DNA from: JAJVIP01 sp964405835
GTDB taxonomy: Bacteria > Elusimicrobiota > Elusimicrobia > F11
Direction of reading: 5' to 3'
Length of the DNA stretch: 64,000 nucleotides
Assembly: GCA_964405835.1 (NCBI GenBank)
Contig: CAYOPN010000001.1
Coordinates: 58,113-122,112, forward strand
Of the stretch, positions 26,501-41,500 are shown in pieces. How positions within the stretch are numbered: the first letter of the stretch is position 1; each line of letters opens with the position of its first letter. The translations under genes and the position numbers were made by a program. The notes below the pieces were generated by a model, which worked only from the letters and a program-made list of their open reading frames with translations, was not told where the DNA came from and did not search any database.

Positions 26501-29500
26501 GGGTCTTCAATATCATGCCAATAATCACCATTGGCGCGCTGAATGAAAAGTTCGAGATTTTTCACTTCGCTCACCAGGTCGGCGGCGGTGCCGGAAAGCG
26601 TCGTGATCTGCCCGGAACGGTAGTAGGCGCTGTTGGCCGGCGCTTGCACCACCGCGGTGGGAACATTCACATCGTACGTAAAGGTGTGCGACCCGCTTGC
26701 GGTATCGCTCTCGACATTGCCCGCGTCGTCGTACGCGCGCGAAATGATGTAGTAGCTCGTTCCTGTCGCCAAATGGCCGTTGTTCAGCACCGTGTAGGTC
26801 CAGTTGTAGGGCGGCGTTCCGCCGAGCGTGGATTTCGTTAACCACAAAGTGGACGGGCCGGTGAACCCGGATCCGTCGAACCACAATCCCGTTGCGTTGT
26901 TGCGAACCGCCACTTCCAGGTCGGTGACAGTACCGCCATCCGACGCGGTGCCGGCAACCGTCACAAGACCTTGAATCACGGCGCTCGAAGGCAACGACGT
27001 GAACGATTGCGGCGCGTCGGTGTCGTAGGTGAATGTTGAATAAACGATCGTCGAAACGTTGCCCGCTTTGTCCACCGAGCGGGTTTGGACCGAGTACGCG
27101 ATGCCGGTCGTCCAGGTAAAGGTCGCGTTCCAATTCATATAGCTGTTGGTGGTATCGGCAACGAACCAGGCGGTGTTACCGGGCTCGGCGATATTGAAGC
27201 TCGGCGTCTGGCGCGGCGTGGCCGGATTGTAGAACTGCGTCAGATCATTGCGGCGGATGCGGACTTGGACATAATCAAGATTGGAGTTGGTCGTGTCCGA
27301 GGCGGTTCCAGAAATAGTGGCCAGGCTCGAGACACGCGGCTGCGTGGGCTCACCTACCGGCGCCTCAATAGCGGCCACGGGATTCACGTTATCGAACGTG
27401 AATGTGTAAGAAGAAATCGTTGAGAAATTCAGCGCCACGTCGCGCGCGCGCACTTTCACGAGATACGTGGTATCGTTGACCCACGACGGTTGCGATGAGG
27501 CCGACAGCGTCCAATTCCCCGGATCGGTGGTCGTCGTGACCGCAACCCATCCCAATCCGGCCGTGTCAGCGGTATCGCTGAAGTCTCCGTCGTCCACGTT
27601 GAAGCCCGCGCCGTCCCACCAATTGCCGACGCCATCCGGATTGCGGCGAATCGCGACCTTGGCGTTCAATAGACCGGACTTGCGCGCCGTGGCCGCATCG
27701 CCGGCGGTACCGGAAAGATTGGCCAGCGTTCGCTCAAACGCTGCATTCGGCTGTTGGATCACCGCCAACGGCACGCTCGAGTCGAATGTGAAGTTCTGCG
27801 TCGTAGACAGCGAAAGATTTCCAGCGAGATCCAACGTGCGAATATTCAAGGAATAGTCCGTGTTGTCCTGCCATTGTGCGCTCGGTTCCGGGAAAGACCA
27901 GGTGGTGCTTCCCGTAACGATCATCCAAGTAGAACTGTTAACCACCCATGCCGAGCCGTTCCAATATTCCGTTCCATTCGGTGTGCGGCGGATCCGGATT
28001 TCGTTGCGGGCAACGCCGGCAAAAACATGGGCCGGTTCATCCACGGCCACGCCCGTAATGGACGTGAGCGGATTGGCGGGCGAACGATAGACCGGGCTTC
28101 CCGTTGGATCGGTGAAGGTGGCCGTAGCATGGAACAAATCAAACAAGAAGTTCACCGTCGAAACCGCCGTTTCAAAATTGGAAGAACGGTCATAGGCGCG
28201 CGAGAAGACCATGTACTGCCGGCCCGACACAAGATTGGAAAGCAGCGTTCCGGTGTTGTACGACCAGGTGACGGACGGCGAGTTCATATGGACCACCGAT
28301 GACAAAACAGTCGTGTAGGTGGTGGAGCTGAACGCAGCGCCGTTCCAATAATAGGTGCTGTCCGCCAATAGATAGCTGATGGTCAACCGCACTTCGTTGA
28401 CACCCGAGAAATCGTCACTGGCTAGACCGGAGAACGCCGAAAACGTGCGATACGCGCCGCCGTCGGCGGGCACGCTGACCGTCGATGTGGCGGCGACGTT
28501 GTCGAAGTAGAAAACGTTGGACGACACTCCGACCGTAAACGCCGATTGCGTATTGCCGGCGCCATCGGAGGCCCACGCCAGAACGCGATAATTATGGCCC
28601 GACGTAAATTGGCTGTTGATGCTCCCGTCGTTGTAAATCCATGTGCCGGAGGAGGAGCCCGTGAACGTGGCGGTGCGCGAGGCCACGGCAGTCGTGAATA
28701 GCGCGCCGTTCCAATACTTCTGTGGCGACGTGCTGATGTCAATGATCTGCAGTTTGACGGATGAAATGGGGCTGAAATCGAGGTCCATCCCGGCACCGAC
28801 TTCCGTCCCGGCCGCCGTTCCGGTCAACGTGCTCAAGGTTTTGTAACCACTATTGTGCGGCGGTGTAATAATTCCTGCAGTGGGCGGAACGTTATCGATG
28901 CGAAACGTGGTCGTCGATAAAACATAATCCAAATTATCGGCCGAGTCTTTCGCCTGCGAGATGAGTTTATAGATGCGGCCGGACGTCCAGGTGGCGGGGA
29001 GCTTGTTGCCAACGGTGGTCACATCCCAGGTTGCCGACGTTGTAAAGAGATCCAGATTGGTTACGACTTGGGTGGAGACGCTGTCCCAACCGGAGATGGA
29101 ACTCCAATAGAGATCGTCTCCTCCTCCCTCCGCGTGGTCAGCCCCCAAATTCCAAATCGTCAAATAGACTGCCTGAATGCTGCTCGTCGCGTCTTCCGCG
29201 GTCCCTGTTACCAGCGCGACCGCTTGCAGGGATGCGTTGTCGACGGGCGACGTAATCCCGGAACTGGGAGGCAAAATATCAACGGTGAAGCGGCGGGTTT
29301 TGCGGATTTCCACATTACTCAGGTTGTCTTCCGCCCAATATTCGAGGAAGTAACGGTAGCCGGAATCCCACGTTGGGGCTGCGGTGGAGTACGCCACGCC
29401 ACCATCCGCGTGCATGCGGCGAACGACCTCGTTTGCTTCATCAAAGTCACCCGGATATTCTCCGTCCCAATAGAGGTCGCCCGCATCGGACACATTGTTG

Positions 29501-32500
29501 TTGTTGTCATCCCGACGTAGCGAGAAGTACACCTTGGCGGCGTCCACGCCCACATTGACTTTCGGTGAGGACGGCAAATCGGAAACGTTGGCTGAAAGTG
29601 TGACCAACGTGTTGCTGGTGCCATTGTAGCCGGTCCCTTCTGTGGGCCTGGTAATGGTCGTGAGCGGAGCCGAGGAATCAAAAACAAACTGCGACACGGC
29701 AGCGGTCGGCGGCATATTGCCCAACTCATCGAAAGGCAACGCGTGAATCCGGTAGGTATGGCCCGATTGCCAAATATTATCGTCGTTATTGTAAGTCCAC
29801 ACGACCTGGTCCTGCCCCGAAATATTGACCGGAACCGTGGAAGATGTGGCCGTAAAACTGGAAATGCCGGTCCAATAGGTGTCTTGATTTGCGGCCCCGC
29901 CGCCCTGCAGATGATCATCGCCCAAATCGATGATTTGAAGATCAACCCGCGACATTCCAACGCGTTTCAAGGGGGCGATCGGGTAATCGCGGGCGGTGCC
30001 CTGGATTTGGACCAAACTGTTGCGCGAAACGAGCGTCGCCGGCGTGGTGATACCAGAGGCAGGGCCTGACGAGTCGTAGACAAAAATTTGGTACGTCGCG
30101 CCGGTTTGAATATTTGAAATCAAGTCGGTTGCGGACGATTTCACGACATACGTATGACCGTTTACCAATTGTCCGCTAAGGGACGCGTGTGTGTAAGACC
30201 ACGAGCCCGACGAGGCGCCCACGAAAACGGCCGCATACCAGGATGCCGATTCATCGTTTTCACTGAAGTCCGTTGTCGACTGTTTCCAATACGTCGTTGT
30301 GTCCTGGTCCCGGATCGAAATTCTCACGCCCGACGAACCGATGCCTGCGTTCAAATTCCGCGCGGCCGGCAGCATGGTGTAATCATCCGCTGTACCCGAG
30401 ACTGTCGAGAGTGTTTTGTAATAGGGCTCGTCCGCATAAAGCACGCCGGTGAGAGGCGGGGATGTTACGCCGGTGATCGGGCTAGTGTTGTCAAATGTAA
30501 ACGTGGACGAACCGGATGCGAAATCGATTTCGGAGTTGGTGGCCGAGTCAACCGCCTGGCTCGTCACATAATAAGAAGCGCCGGACAACAGATCGCCGTC
30601 GCCCAAACCGGTGATCGCGTAGTTCCAATCCGGGAATGTCGGATTCTGGGTCACGCCGGTTTGGAATACGGGCGCGACGCCCGGAGACGTGAAATCATCT
30701 TCGATCGGGTCCCACCACATCTCAAGGCTCATGTCTTTTACGGCAATCCGGACAACCGTGATCGGTGAGCCGGTATCGCCCGCCGTTCCGCGAATGCCAG
30801 CAGCGCCCAACGTGCGTACGGTCCCTCCGGCCGCGGGCACGGTCACAAACGAGAAAGGAAGGTTCGTGTCGAACGTGAACGAGGAATAATAAATGCTCGA
30901 TGTATTTCCGGCCTGGTCGCGCACGCGCATCGATATCCCGTAGTTCTGGCCTGATTGCCACGTCGGGGTTGACCCCGTGAAGTACCAATTCGCCCAACTG
31001 TTCGAGCTTGACGCTGAGAACCAAGCGGTGTCGTCGTCCAACGCGCCGTTCCAATTCCGAAGCACGGGGTCCCACCAAATCGTCCCACCGATGTGACGGA
31101 TCCGCAATTGAACAAGGCTAATACTGCCGGCCCGCGGTCCGCCGGTCGCGTCGTAAGCGGAACCGGCAATGGTGGTCAAGAAATTCTCGAAGTCCGTGCC
31201 CGGCCCGTCGAAAGGTTGTGTAATTAAACCGGTTGAAATAACGGAGTCATAGATGAACGTCGACACTTTTACCTGGCTAACATTCTGCGCCAAATCGGTG
31301 GCCAGCACATGCAGTTCGTATTGATGGCCGTTCTGCCAAACGGGGATCTGGTCCGAACCGAACGGATAACTCCATGGCGCGCTGGCCGTGGCAACGACAT
31401 TGATGGTGCTGCTGGTCATGCGGTACGAAGCCGCATTTTGGTTGAACGCGGTGGCGTTTATGCCCGAGTACCATTTGTTCGCGTCGCTATCATCGGCGTC
31501 AAAAATGGCCACTTCAATTTTTTCGAGTCCCGAGCGCGGCTCCACCACGCCGTCATGGGCGGTGCCCGACAAAATGTCCAGCGTGCTGGCCGCGTGATAC
31601 AGCTGCGACGGGACCAGCACGACGCTCACGATGGGGGCCGTTGAATCGTACGTGAACAACGATGCCGTCGTCGTCGAAATGTTGCCGGCCACATCGAAGG
31701 CGCGCGCGCGAATTTGATACTCGCGATTAACAATCCACGTTGGTGATGCGAAGGACCAGGACGCGAGCGAACCCCCGACATTCACCCAACTGGAACTGGC
31801 CTGATCGAACGCGGACCCGCCCCAAAAAAGTGAGTTCGTCACGTTCTTGATTTCAAGTTCCACCCGCACAACACCCGAGTGGTTGTCCACGGCAGCGCCC
31901 GTAATATTGCTCAACAATTGGTTCGGCCCGTAGGCACCGTTGTTGACGGGCGCCGTGATGCTGAGCGACTCGGGCGGCGTGTTGTCGAAGTAGAACGTGT
32001 ACGACCCCGGCGTTCCTCCCACTTGCGTGTTGGGCGATGGCGTCGCGGCATCGGTTCCGAAAATACGAATCGTGTACGTGGCACCGCTGGTGAGATGCGA
32101 TGTGGTCACGAAAGTGGACGTGTAGGTTTGACTGCCGCTTTGTCCCGTCAAGGTTCGCGTGTCGATGAAAATCTCGCTCGCGGAAGCAAAGGCCGTCCCA
32201 TTAAAATACGTGTTGCTTTGATCACGAACCGACATTTTGATGTTTCCAAACCCCGCCAAATCGGCGTTGGCGGTAGCGGATATAGTGGCGAGCGAACGGA
32301 TCGGCGTCGTGTTGGGATAAGTGACCCCGGATGTCGGCGTGGTCGTGTCGATAATCACATTCAGCGAAATTGTTTCGGACCCAGGGTTCGGCGTCGGAAA
32401 TGCGTTGTCACGTGCACGGGCTTTGACCGTGTACGACCGGTCCGACAACCAGCCGTTCATGACGGACGGCGGATCCATCTTCAAGCTATCGAGCGCGTTG

Positions 32501-35500
32501 TAGCTCCAAGTTCCTGACGACGCGCCCAGCGCGACAAACCCATCAACCGTTTGCCACGCCGCCCCTTCGGTGGTTTGGCTTGAGAAGACCGTTCCGGTCC
32601 AATAATAGGTGCTAACTCCAACGACATAATACGCCAACGTATCAATGTTCCCCACGGCACTTACACCGGCGTTGTTCGGAAAGTCGGTGGCGGTATTGTC
32701 GTCCACGGTTCCGGTGATCGCCAGCAATTGACGGTAAATTCCATTGTTGACCGGAAGGGTCAACGCCGTCGATGGCGCCTGGTTATCCACCACGAAAGTT
32801 ACCGACGACAAGGTATTAACGAATAGGGCATTTTCGTTTCCGGCCTTGTCGGCGACCTTCACACGCAATGAGAAATTTTCCTTGTTGTATATCGCCAATG
32901 AAAAATTCGGCATGCTCGCATAGGCCCAGGAGCTGATGTAGAGCGTGGCGGTCAAGTAAGTTGGCGTGGGGCCCGCTACCCATGCGGAACCGTTCCAATA
33001 CGAGCCGTTGGAATTGCGCTGCAAGGCGATCTGAACTTGACTGACCTGATTGTATCCGGCAATGGCCGCGTCTTGCGAAGCGCCAAGAATGTCGCTCACA
33101 GGCCCCGATGCAATCGCCACCGACGAACGCAATTGGCCTTGCGCAACCGACGTGATGGTCGCCGTCGGAATGGAAATATCATAGGTCACGTCGGAGTCGT
33201 GTTCCGCTTCGTTGGTCCCGTCGTACGAATTGCTGTCCAAGTACGAACCATCTTCGGCGATCAAGTAGATCTTGTATTTGTAGCCGTCCGTAATATGTGT
33301 TGAATAAGCGATGTCGTACTGCCAGTTCCATAAATTTGGCGACGCAAGCGTTGGCGTCACGGTCAAATTCGGGCGCACCAATGTCCAAGTAGCGCCGTTC
33401 CAGTAATATCCGTCGGCGGCGGTGGTGTCGTTTTTGTTAATTCGGCGGAGGTCAATTTTCACGTTGTTCACGCCGGCCAGGTTGGCTTGATCGGATGCGG
33501 TGCCGGAAATTCGCGCGAAACTGCTCGTGAAGGCCGTTAATGGCTGCGTTAACACCGAGGTTGGCGCTTGTGAATCGTAGGTGAACAACGCCGAGACCTC
33601 GGCGCCATCGATGTTCGCGGTGTTGATACCATACGCGCGCACCGTGTAACTCGAACCATGCGTGAACCAATTTCCGGACGCCGGCACACTGGAATTCCAG
33701 GCCCAGTTCGGAACAGCCAGCGCGTTGGCCAAAGTGTAGGTTGACGCACTTATCCAGGATTGACTCGTTCCGCTCCAATAGCGGTTGACCGGATCGGAAT
33801 AGCGTTCAATTTGAATTAATACACGGTCGGTGGCCGCATTGGCGGTACCGCTGATGTCGGTTAAATTCTGCCGATAGAAACGCGTGTTAACGGGTTTTAA
33901 CAGCGTCACAACCGACGGCGGCGGCTGGAACGTGAAACCGAACGAGCTCGGATACACCGAATAGGTGGTCTGATAATTTCCGGCCTTGTCCAAAGCCCGA
34001 ACGTAGACCGCGTAGTCCACGAGGTTTTCCCACAAATTGCCTTGGTTGGTGGTTTTGCTCCATTCGCCGGTGTTGCTGTTGTAAGAATCCACCGCGTTCC
34101 AGACCGGCGACCCCGATGGTTCCCACGAGGTGTTGGAGAAACGGTACCAATCGCCGTTGCCGTTTGGCGGAAGCCGCGTTATCGCGATTTCAACCGTGTT
34201 AAGGCCCGGCGTCCCGTACGTGGTGTCGGTCGCGGTGCCGGTGATCGCCGGCAAGGCGGACACCACCGCGGAATTCGGGACTACAATAGCCGCTGTTCCG
34301 GCCTTGACGTCATAAGTCGCGGTGACAACCGAGAAAGATTGTGTGTTGCCGGCGCGGTCGACCGATTGAACGTAGAACCGGAACCAGCGCCCGTCGGTGC
34401 CGGTGCCGTGGCTCCAGTCCGGCGGAACCGCGGACATCGACCACGTCGTGGAGTAGACCGTGGCGCGCGTCGACGCTTCCACAGCGCCCCAGCCGGTTCC
34501 GTCCCACCAAGGGTTTGTCGCTTCAACACCGTCAAAAATCTTCACGTTAACGTATTGAACACCCGACGGTGTGTTGCCCGGAGGGACCAGAACGTCAGCC
34601 ATGGTGCCGGTGAGCGCGGCAAGCGAATTGAAATAACCGCTGCCCGCGTTCACAATGACCGCCGTCGGTGTGGACTTATCGACGACCACGATGGCTGAAT
34701 TATAAACCTGCTGCGTATTGGTCGGGCTCGAGTTGTCGGTCGCGCGGCTTTGGATGTTGTATCCGTACCCATCTTGGAAAGTGTTGGTCGGATCCGAGAA
34801 CGTGAACGACCAACTGTCTTGCCCCGTGGCCGTCAGCGGAAAATTAATCGATCCCGAATCCTGGTCGAACCCGTTCTCGGACGCGTTCAAATAATTCCCA
34901 TCGGTGCGGCGCACGCGAACCGTTACCGTGTTGACGCCGGAACCGCCCGCGTCATCGGTCGCCGTGCCCGTAACAACCGAGAACGGACCCGCCACGTAGT
35001 TGGTCACGCCGGCCGTCAGCGAATCCACCGCGGACGTGGGGGATGAAAAGTCGATTCGGAATTGACGCCCTGTGCTGGCGAAATCGGGGTCCGAAACGGG
35101 GTTGCCCGCCGCATCGATCGCGCGCACAAACAATTTATAAACGGTGCGATCGTTCCAGGACGTCGGCAGGTTTGTAAAGGTCCACGAAGTGGAGTTAACC
35201 GTGGCCGCATTTAACCAGGATGTGCCCGCGTTGTAGGGGTTGAAACCAACCCCATCCCAAAACGTGTTGGCCGGATGACGCAGCGCGATCTGAACCGTTG
35301 TCGGAACAGGGTTCGGGGCATCCGACATGGTGCCGGTCACCAACGTCAGCGAACGATACGAGGCCAGGCTGGCGGGCTCCACAACGCCCGCGGACGCCGG
35401 TGTATTGTCGAAAGTAAACGTCGAGCTAACCACCGTGCCGTTGTTAAGCGCCGAATCACTCGGACGGACTTGAATCTTATAAATGCGGTTATTAATCCAA

Positions 35501-38500
35501 GTCGGCGTCGAACCGGTGTAATGCCAGTCCTCGCTCGTCGTATTGAAAGACCCATCGGTCGGCGTCGCGCTCAACCAAATAGCGCTGCCTTGCCAAGCAC
35601 TTCCGTTCCAATAGCGATCGGTGTAGGGCGCCGACGCTCCGGTGGAGATGGTGATCTCAACCAAATTAATCGCGGAGGAAGAATCCGCCGCCGTTCCGGA
35701 AATGGTGCCAAGCGATCGCTCGTAAGCGGCGTCGGGATCCAATATCGCGGTCGTTGGGTCCGCCGCGTCGTATACCAACGTAACGCCCTGAGCGACACTC
35801 TGCGTGTGCACGTTGCCCGCATTGTCCGTGACGCGCAAACGAATCAAATAGGTTTTCCCTTGTTGCAGCGCCGGGCGCGTAAAGGCCCAGCTATCGATGC
35901 CCGCGCCGCCGCCATCGGGCGTGTAGGTTGTTGTGCTCCGAAACGTGCCGCTATCGCCAAAGTCCGCGCTGAACGACGTTCCGTTGTACCACGTACCGGC
36001 CGTGCCCGAAGCGCTCGACGATATAGCGATTTCCACTAAGGCGATGCCGGCCGGGTCATCAAACGCTGTCCCGGCGATGGATGTTTGCGATGCATTGATA
36101 AAGTTGACCGGAGACGTTACGGTCGCCGTCGGCGTTCCGATATCGTAGGTGATCGTGCGAACCGCGGTGAACGCGGACGTGGTGCCCGCCACGTCCCAGG
36201 CGCGCGCCTCAATCGTGTAGGACTGACCTTCCACGAAATCTTCGTTCACCTGCAACTGGGGAATGACGAATTGCCAGGTCGGATTGGAATAACTCGCTGT
36301 TACGGTGGATTGCGTGGCGGTGAAACTGCCCGCGCCGTTGTGGGTTCCCGTCCAATAATTGGCTCCATTTTGGATACGCACTTGGACCACGCTCACGCTG
36401 GAAGCGGCATCGGAGGCTGTGCCGCTGATAGTTAAAGCGGTTGAATTGGTAAAGAAAGCATTGTCGTTTGGTGCCTGTACAACCACTGTCGGTGCCGTGT
36501 TGTCAAACGTGAACGTCACTGATCGGACCGAATAGAATCCTTCATCGTTGGTGGGCGAAGCGTTGTCTTGTGCGCGCGTGGTGATGTAGTAACTGGTGCC
36601 CGACGTCAGATTGGCGGAAGCAATGGCCGCGTAGGTCCACGAGCTAGCCCACAGGCTTGCGTTGTCCGTCGTCAACGGGTTATTTTGATTGAACGCATTT
36701 GACCCGTTCCACCATTTCCCTTCGTTCACGCCGCCGAGTTCGCGAATCGCGAACTTCACCGATGCGACGCTGCCGGAATTTAAGGCACCGGTATCGTTGC
36801 GCGTTCCATAAATCGGATTGACCGCCGGGGTGATGTCCCTAATGTAACTGTTGTTGGCCGGAAAGCTGATGAACGATTGAGGCCGGTCTTGGTCCATGAC
36901 AAAACTTGCGGTGGCCAAATTCACCTGCACATTTCCCGCGGCGTCCCGCACTTCCGCCTCAACGCGGTACCGCGCGTCCGTCACAAAACTGAACGTGCTG
37001 TACCAATTGGTCCAGGAATTGCTGGTCACCGCGTTGAACCAGGCGGTGGAGGCGCTGTTATCGTCGATATCAAAGAGGCCGTTCGATGGGTTGAACCAGA
37101 GATTGTTGTCGTTGTAGCGAACGCGGACACGAACCAGCGCCACACCCGAAGGCCCGCTGTCACTGGACGTTCCGATAATGCCGGCGAGACCGCCGATCAA
37201 CGATGTCGTTGACAAGCGTGGCGTTGTGTCGGTTCCCGGCGTGGCGTCCAATGGATCGATGATGGCCAACGACGGCGCGCTGGAATCAAACGTGAAAGTG
37301 GTGGTCACCACCGTGCTGATGTTGCCCGCCTCATCGGTGGAGCGAGCATGAATTTTGTAGGTGATCCCGGACACATAGGTCGGGGTGGAGGCGCCGGTCA
37401 ATGTCCAGTTCTCGTTGCTCGAGTTGAAATTCCCGTCCAATGCCGCGGCGGGCAACCACACCATCGTCGGCCCCGGCAACCACGCGCTCCCATCCCAGGA
37501 GAAATTCTCGGAAACCGGGCCGCCGGTCGATATCACAACCTCGGCCGAAACCATATTTGTGTCCGCATCCGTGGCGTTACCGAGAATGGCCGGCAAGCTC
37601 CGTTCATAAGCCGCGTTGGGATCGAGAATGGATGATGTTGGGCTGGTCGCGTCATAGAAGAACGTTTTTCGGGAGGCCAACGGATACGTCCGAATGTTTC
37701 CGGCCCGGTCCGTAACGCGGAGCAACACCGAATAGGTTTTCCCTTGTTGCAGCGCCGGCCGCGTCCATTCCCAGGAAATCAAACCGCCGCCCAAATCGGC
37801 CCATGTGCTGGTTGACTGCCAAACGGTGTTGGACGACAAGTCCACGCTGAACGTGGAACCGTTGTACCACGTCCCATTCCCTCCGGCGCTGTCCGACGAC
37901 AGCGCCACTTCCACTTTGAATATTCCCGATACGCCGTCCATCGCCGTTCCCGTAATGACAGCTTGACTTCCGTTCATGAACGAACCTGGCACCACCACCG
38001 TCGCGGTCGGGAGATCTACTTCGTAGGTGATGGTCCGTACCGCCGTGAACGCACTCGTTGTTCCGGCCACGTCCCATCCCCGCGCTTCAATCGTGTAGGT
38101 CTGCCCGTTCACAAAGTCTTGACCCAATTCCGCCGCGGGAATCACGAACTGCCAGGTCGGGTTCGCGTACGAAGCGGTCACTGTGGTGATGGTGGTGGTG
38201 AAATTACCGGCGGCGTTGTGAGTTCCCGTCCAATAATTGGCTCCATTTTGAATTCGCACTTGCACCGTCTGCACGCCCGAGGTGGCATCGCTCGCCGTTC
38301 CGCTGATGGTAAGCGCGGTTGCGCTTCCGAAATAGATGCCGTCCGCGGGCGACTGTACCACCACCGTCGGCGCCGTGTTGTCAAACGTGAACGTGGATCC
38401 GCGGGACGAAAAATATCCTTCGTCATTTACCGGCGACGCGTTGTCGCGCGCGCGCGTGGTTATGTAATAGGAGGACCCGCTGGCCAAAAATCCGCCCGTC

Positions 38501-41500
38501 AACCCCGTGAAACTCCACGATGACGTGTGCAACGTCACATTGTCCGAGGTCGGCGCGGCGCCCAACGTAAATGTCTGACCTAAATTATCCCACCATTGGC
38601 CGCTGCTTAATTCTCGAATCGCGATGCGGACAGGACTAACGGTACCCGTGTAACGGGTTCCCGTTTCCGCCATGGTGCCTTGAATGACGGTGAGGGCGCG
38701 CACAATTGATGCGCTTAGCGGCGTTAACACGCCGGATTGCGGCACGTTCTGGTCCATGACAAAACTGGCCGTGGCCAGAGCCGTTGAATAGTTGCCGGCC
38801 GAATCCCGTGCGCGTGCTTCGATGTGGTATTTGAAATCGGTAAGGAAACTGAAGGTGGCATAATAATTTGCCCAACTGTTTGATGAAAGAGCGTTGAACC
38901 AGGCTGTATCGGCATCGTTCACATCAATGGTATAGGCGCCCGCCGAATAATCGCTGCCGTTGGACCAATACGAACCGGGGTCCGATTTGTAAATCCGGAT
39001 CTGCACAAGATTCACGCCGACGCCGGACGCGTCCGACGGCACGCCGACAATGCTAGGCAGCCCCCCCACGTTGATCGGCACCGTGGACAAACGCGGCGCG
39101 GTGTCGTCGGCGGGCGTGGTGTCGTTGGGCACCGTGATCGTTAACGTTGGCGGGTTGGGATCGTAAATCACCGTCGTGCCGACACCGGCCGGCGCGGTGC
39201 TGGAAGCGAACTCCGCATTGCCCGCCAAATCAACGCCGCGGGAAACAATGCGGATTGAATGGCCTTCCACCAAATCGCTAATCAATCCGGCCGGCACCGT
39301 GTACGTCCAGGTGTTGATTGCCGTCGTGGTCGTATTAATAACTTCAAAGTAGGTTGGGTTCACCCCGACAAAATCCGCGCCATCCCACCACGCTCCGGCC
39401 GTCGCGTCATAGAAAGCCACCCCCACGGTGTGCGTGCCGAGTTTCGATTCGTACGCGCGCACGCCGAAGCGTTCATCCGTCGCCGTTCCGGCGATGGATG
39501 TCAGCGATGTTGCATACCCGGCGGCCGGCGACGTGATCGACGTTGTGGGAATCTCGACATCGTAGGCGAAGGTAACGCTGGTCGAATTGGTGAAGTTGCC
39601 GGCCGCGTCAATGGCGCGGGCCGTGATTTGATATTGGTCGTCGTTCTCAAGCGTGAGATTCCCGCTATTGAACTGCCACGACGCCAATGTGCCGCCGTTC
39701 ACACCCAGATAGAACGGCCCGCCGCCCGCGAACGCGGCGCCGTTGAAGTAATCGTTGTCCGTGACATCGTAGATCGACACTTGCACCGTGGACAATTGGG
39801 TGGCAAAAGCGCCGGCGTCGCCGGCCGTGCCGGTGATGGGCGTGGAAACTTGGACTTGCGAATAGATACCGCTCGCCAGCGGATACGTCACGGACACCGT
39901 CGGGCTCGTTAAGTCGATCGTGAACACCTTTGTCGAAAGCGTCGCCGAATAATTTCCGGACAAATCAAGCGAACGCGCAATCACGGTGTACGTGGCGTTC
40001 ATGACCATGCCGACCGGAACATCGTAATGCCATCCGGTCGCGCCGTCTAGCGTCGCGGAGAACCAGGTGAGGTTGGACGTCCAGGAGGAAGACGTCCAAT
40101 AATATGGCGTTCCGACGCTCGTGGAAATTTTCAACTCAACAAGATTGATGCCGGACAGCGCCGCGTCCATGGTGCCCGAAATGGTCGCCAGCCCCACCAG
40201 GTTGGAGGCCGAAGGAACCGTGATCCCCTGGGTCGGTACCGTGTCGTCCACGATGAAATTCACGATATCGGTGCCGGGAACCGCGGGAACACTGAAATTG
40301 CCGGTCGCGGTGCCGTCGGCCTGGAACGACAAGTCTTCGCCGCGGGCTTCCAGCCGGTATTCCCGGTCGGTTCCACCCCACGTCACGCTCCCGAAAAATT
40401 CCCAGTTGTTGTTGGATGTGTTGATCCATCCGTTATTGACCAGCGAATGGGACGAAAAAGCGGTTAGGCCCGTTTGCCAGTAATAAGTGTCGTTGCCAAG
40501 AAGATAGCCGAGACGGATTTGCACTTTGCGCACGCCGGAATTCCACGGAGAACCCGGGTCCGTGACCGTGCCCACAATGGGGTTGGCGCCGCCGCTGACC
40601 TGACTTCCCTTGTATTTGGCGTTGTGCGATGGGAACGTGATGGCGACCGCTGGCGCAACCGTATCAGCCAAGAAAGTGCGTGATGAAACGTCCGCCACGA
40701 AACTCGTTTGATGATTGCCGGCCACGTCAATGGCGCGAGAAAGGAGTTGATAGTACGTGTTGTACTCGGCCAGGCGAAGGTTGATGTTGGCGTCCACCAA
40801 CTGCCAGTTCGCCGACCCATCCGAACTCGTTTCGACCCAATAGGGGCAGTTCGCGGTAAAGAAATTGGTTCCCGGGTCGTAACATTTGTCGTTGCGGAAA
40901 GACCGCAACGAAATGCTCGTTGCGTAAATCGTGAAGCCATCGCTCGCGGTGCCGGACAACGTCGAGAGTGAATTGACCGGCGAGGAACCGGTTGGCCGGG
41001 TAATGCCCGAAGTGGGCGCCGTGGTATCCCATGTAAAGGAGTTGCTCGCCGTTGTCCCGTTCCCAGCCCGATCGACGACGACCAAATACGCCGTGTAAAC
41101 TTTGGATTCTTCAAACGTCGCCGCGCTGACAAAACTGGAATGCGTCACGTTGTAAACACCGCCTCCCAACGAAGTGGCCGGCAAACAAGAATTGTCGACG
41201 GCCGTGATGCAATTAACGCCCGAATCGGCCACCCAGGAAGAAGAAACCGCGACCCAATATTGCGTTGACGGAACGGTGCGCCGCAGACGGAAGTAAACGG
41301 ATTTGCTGGCGCCGGTCAGAGCATCGGCATCATCCGCCGCCGTTCCGGAAATAATAGGAAGGCCATTTTTATAAGCGACGTCCGGCATCCGAACGGAAGC
41401 GGTTGGCGCTCCATCATCGACATAGAACGTAAGCGGGCCTTGCGGAGGACTTTCGGTCGGTGAACCGGTGGCGCGCGCCTCCAATTGGTAGCGATTTAAA

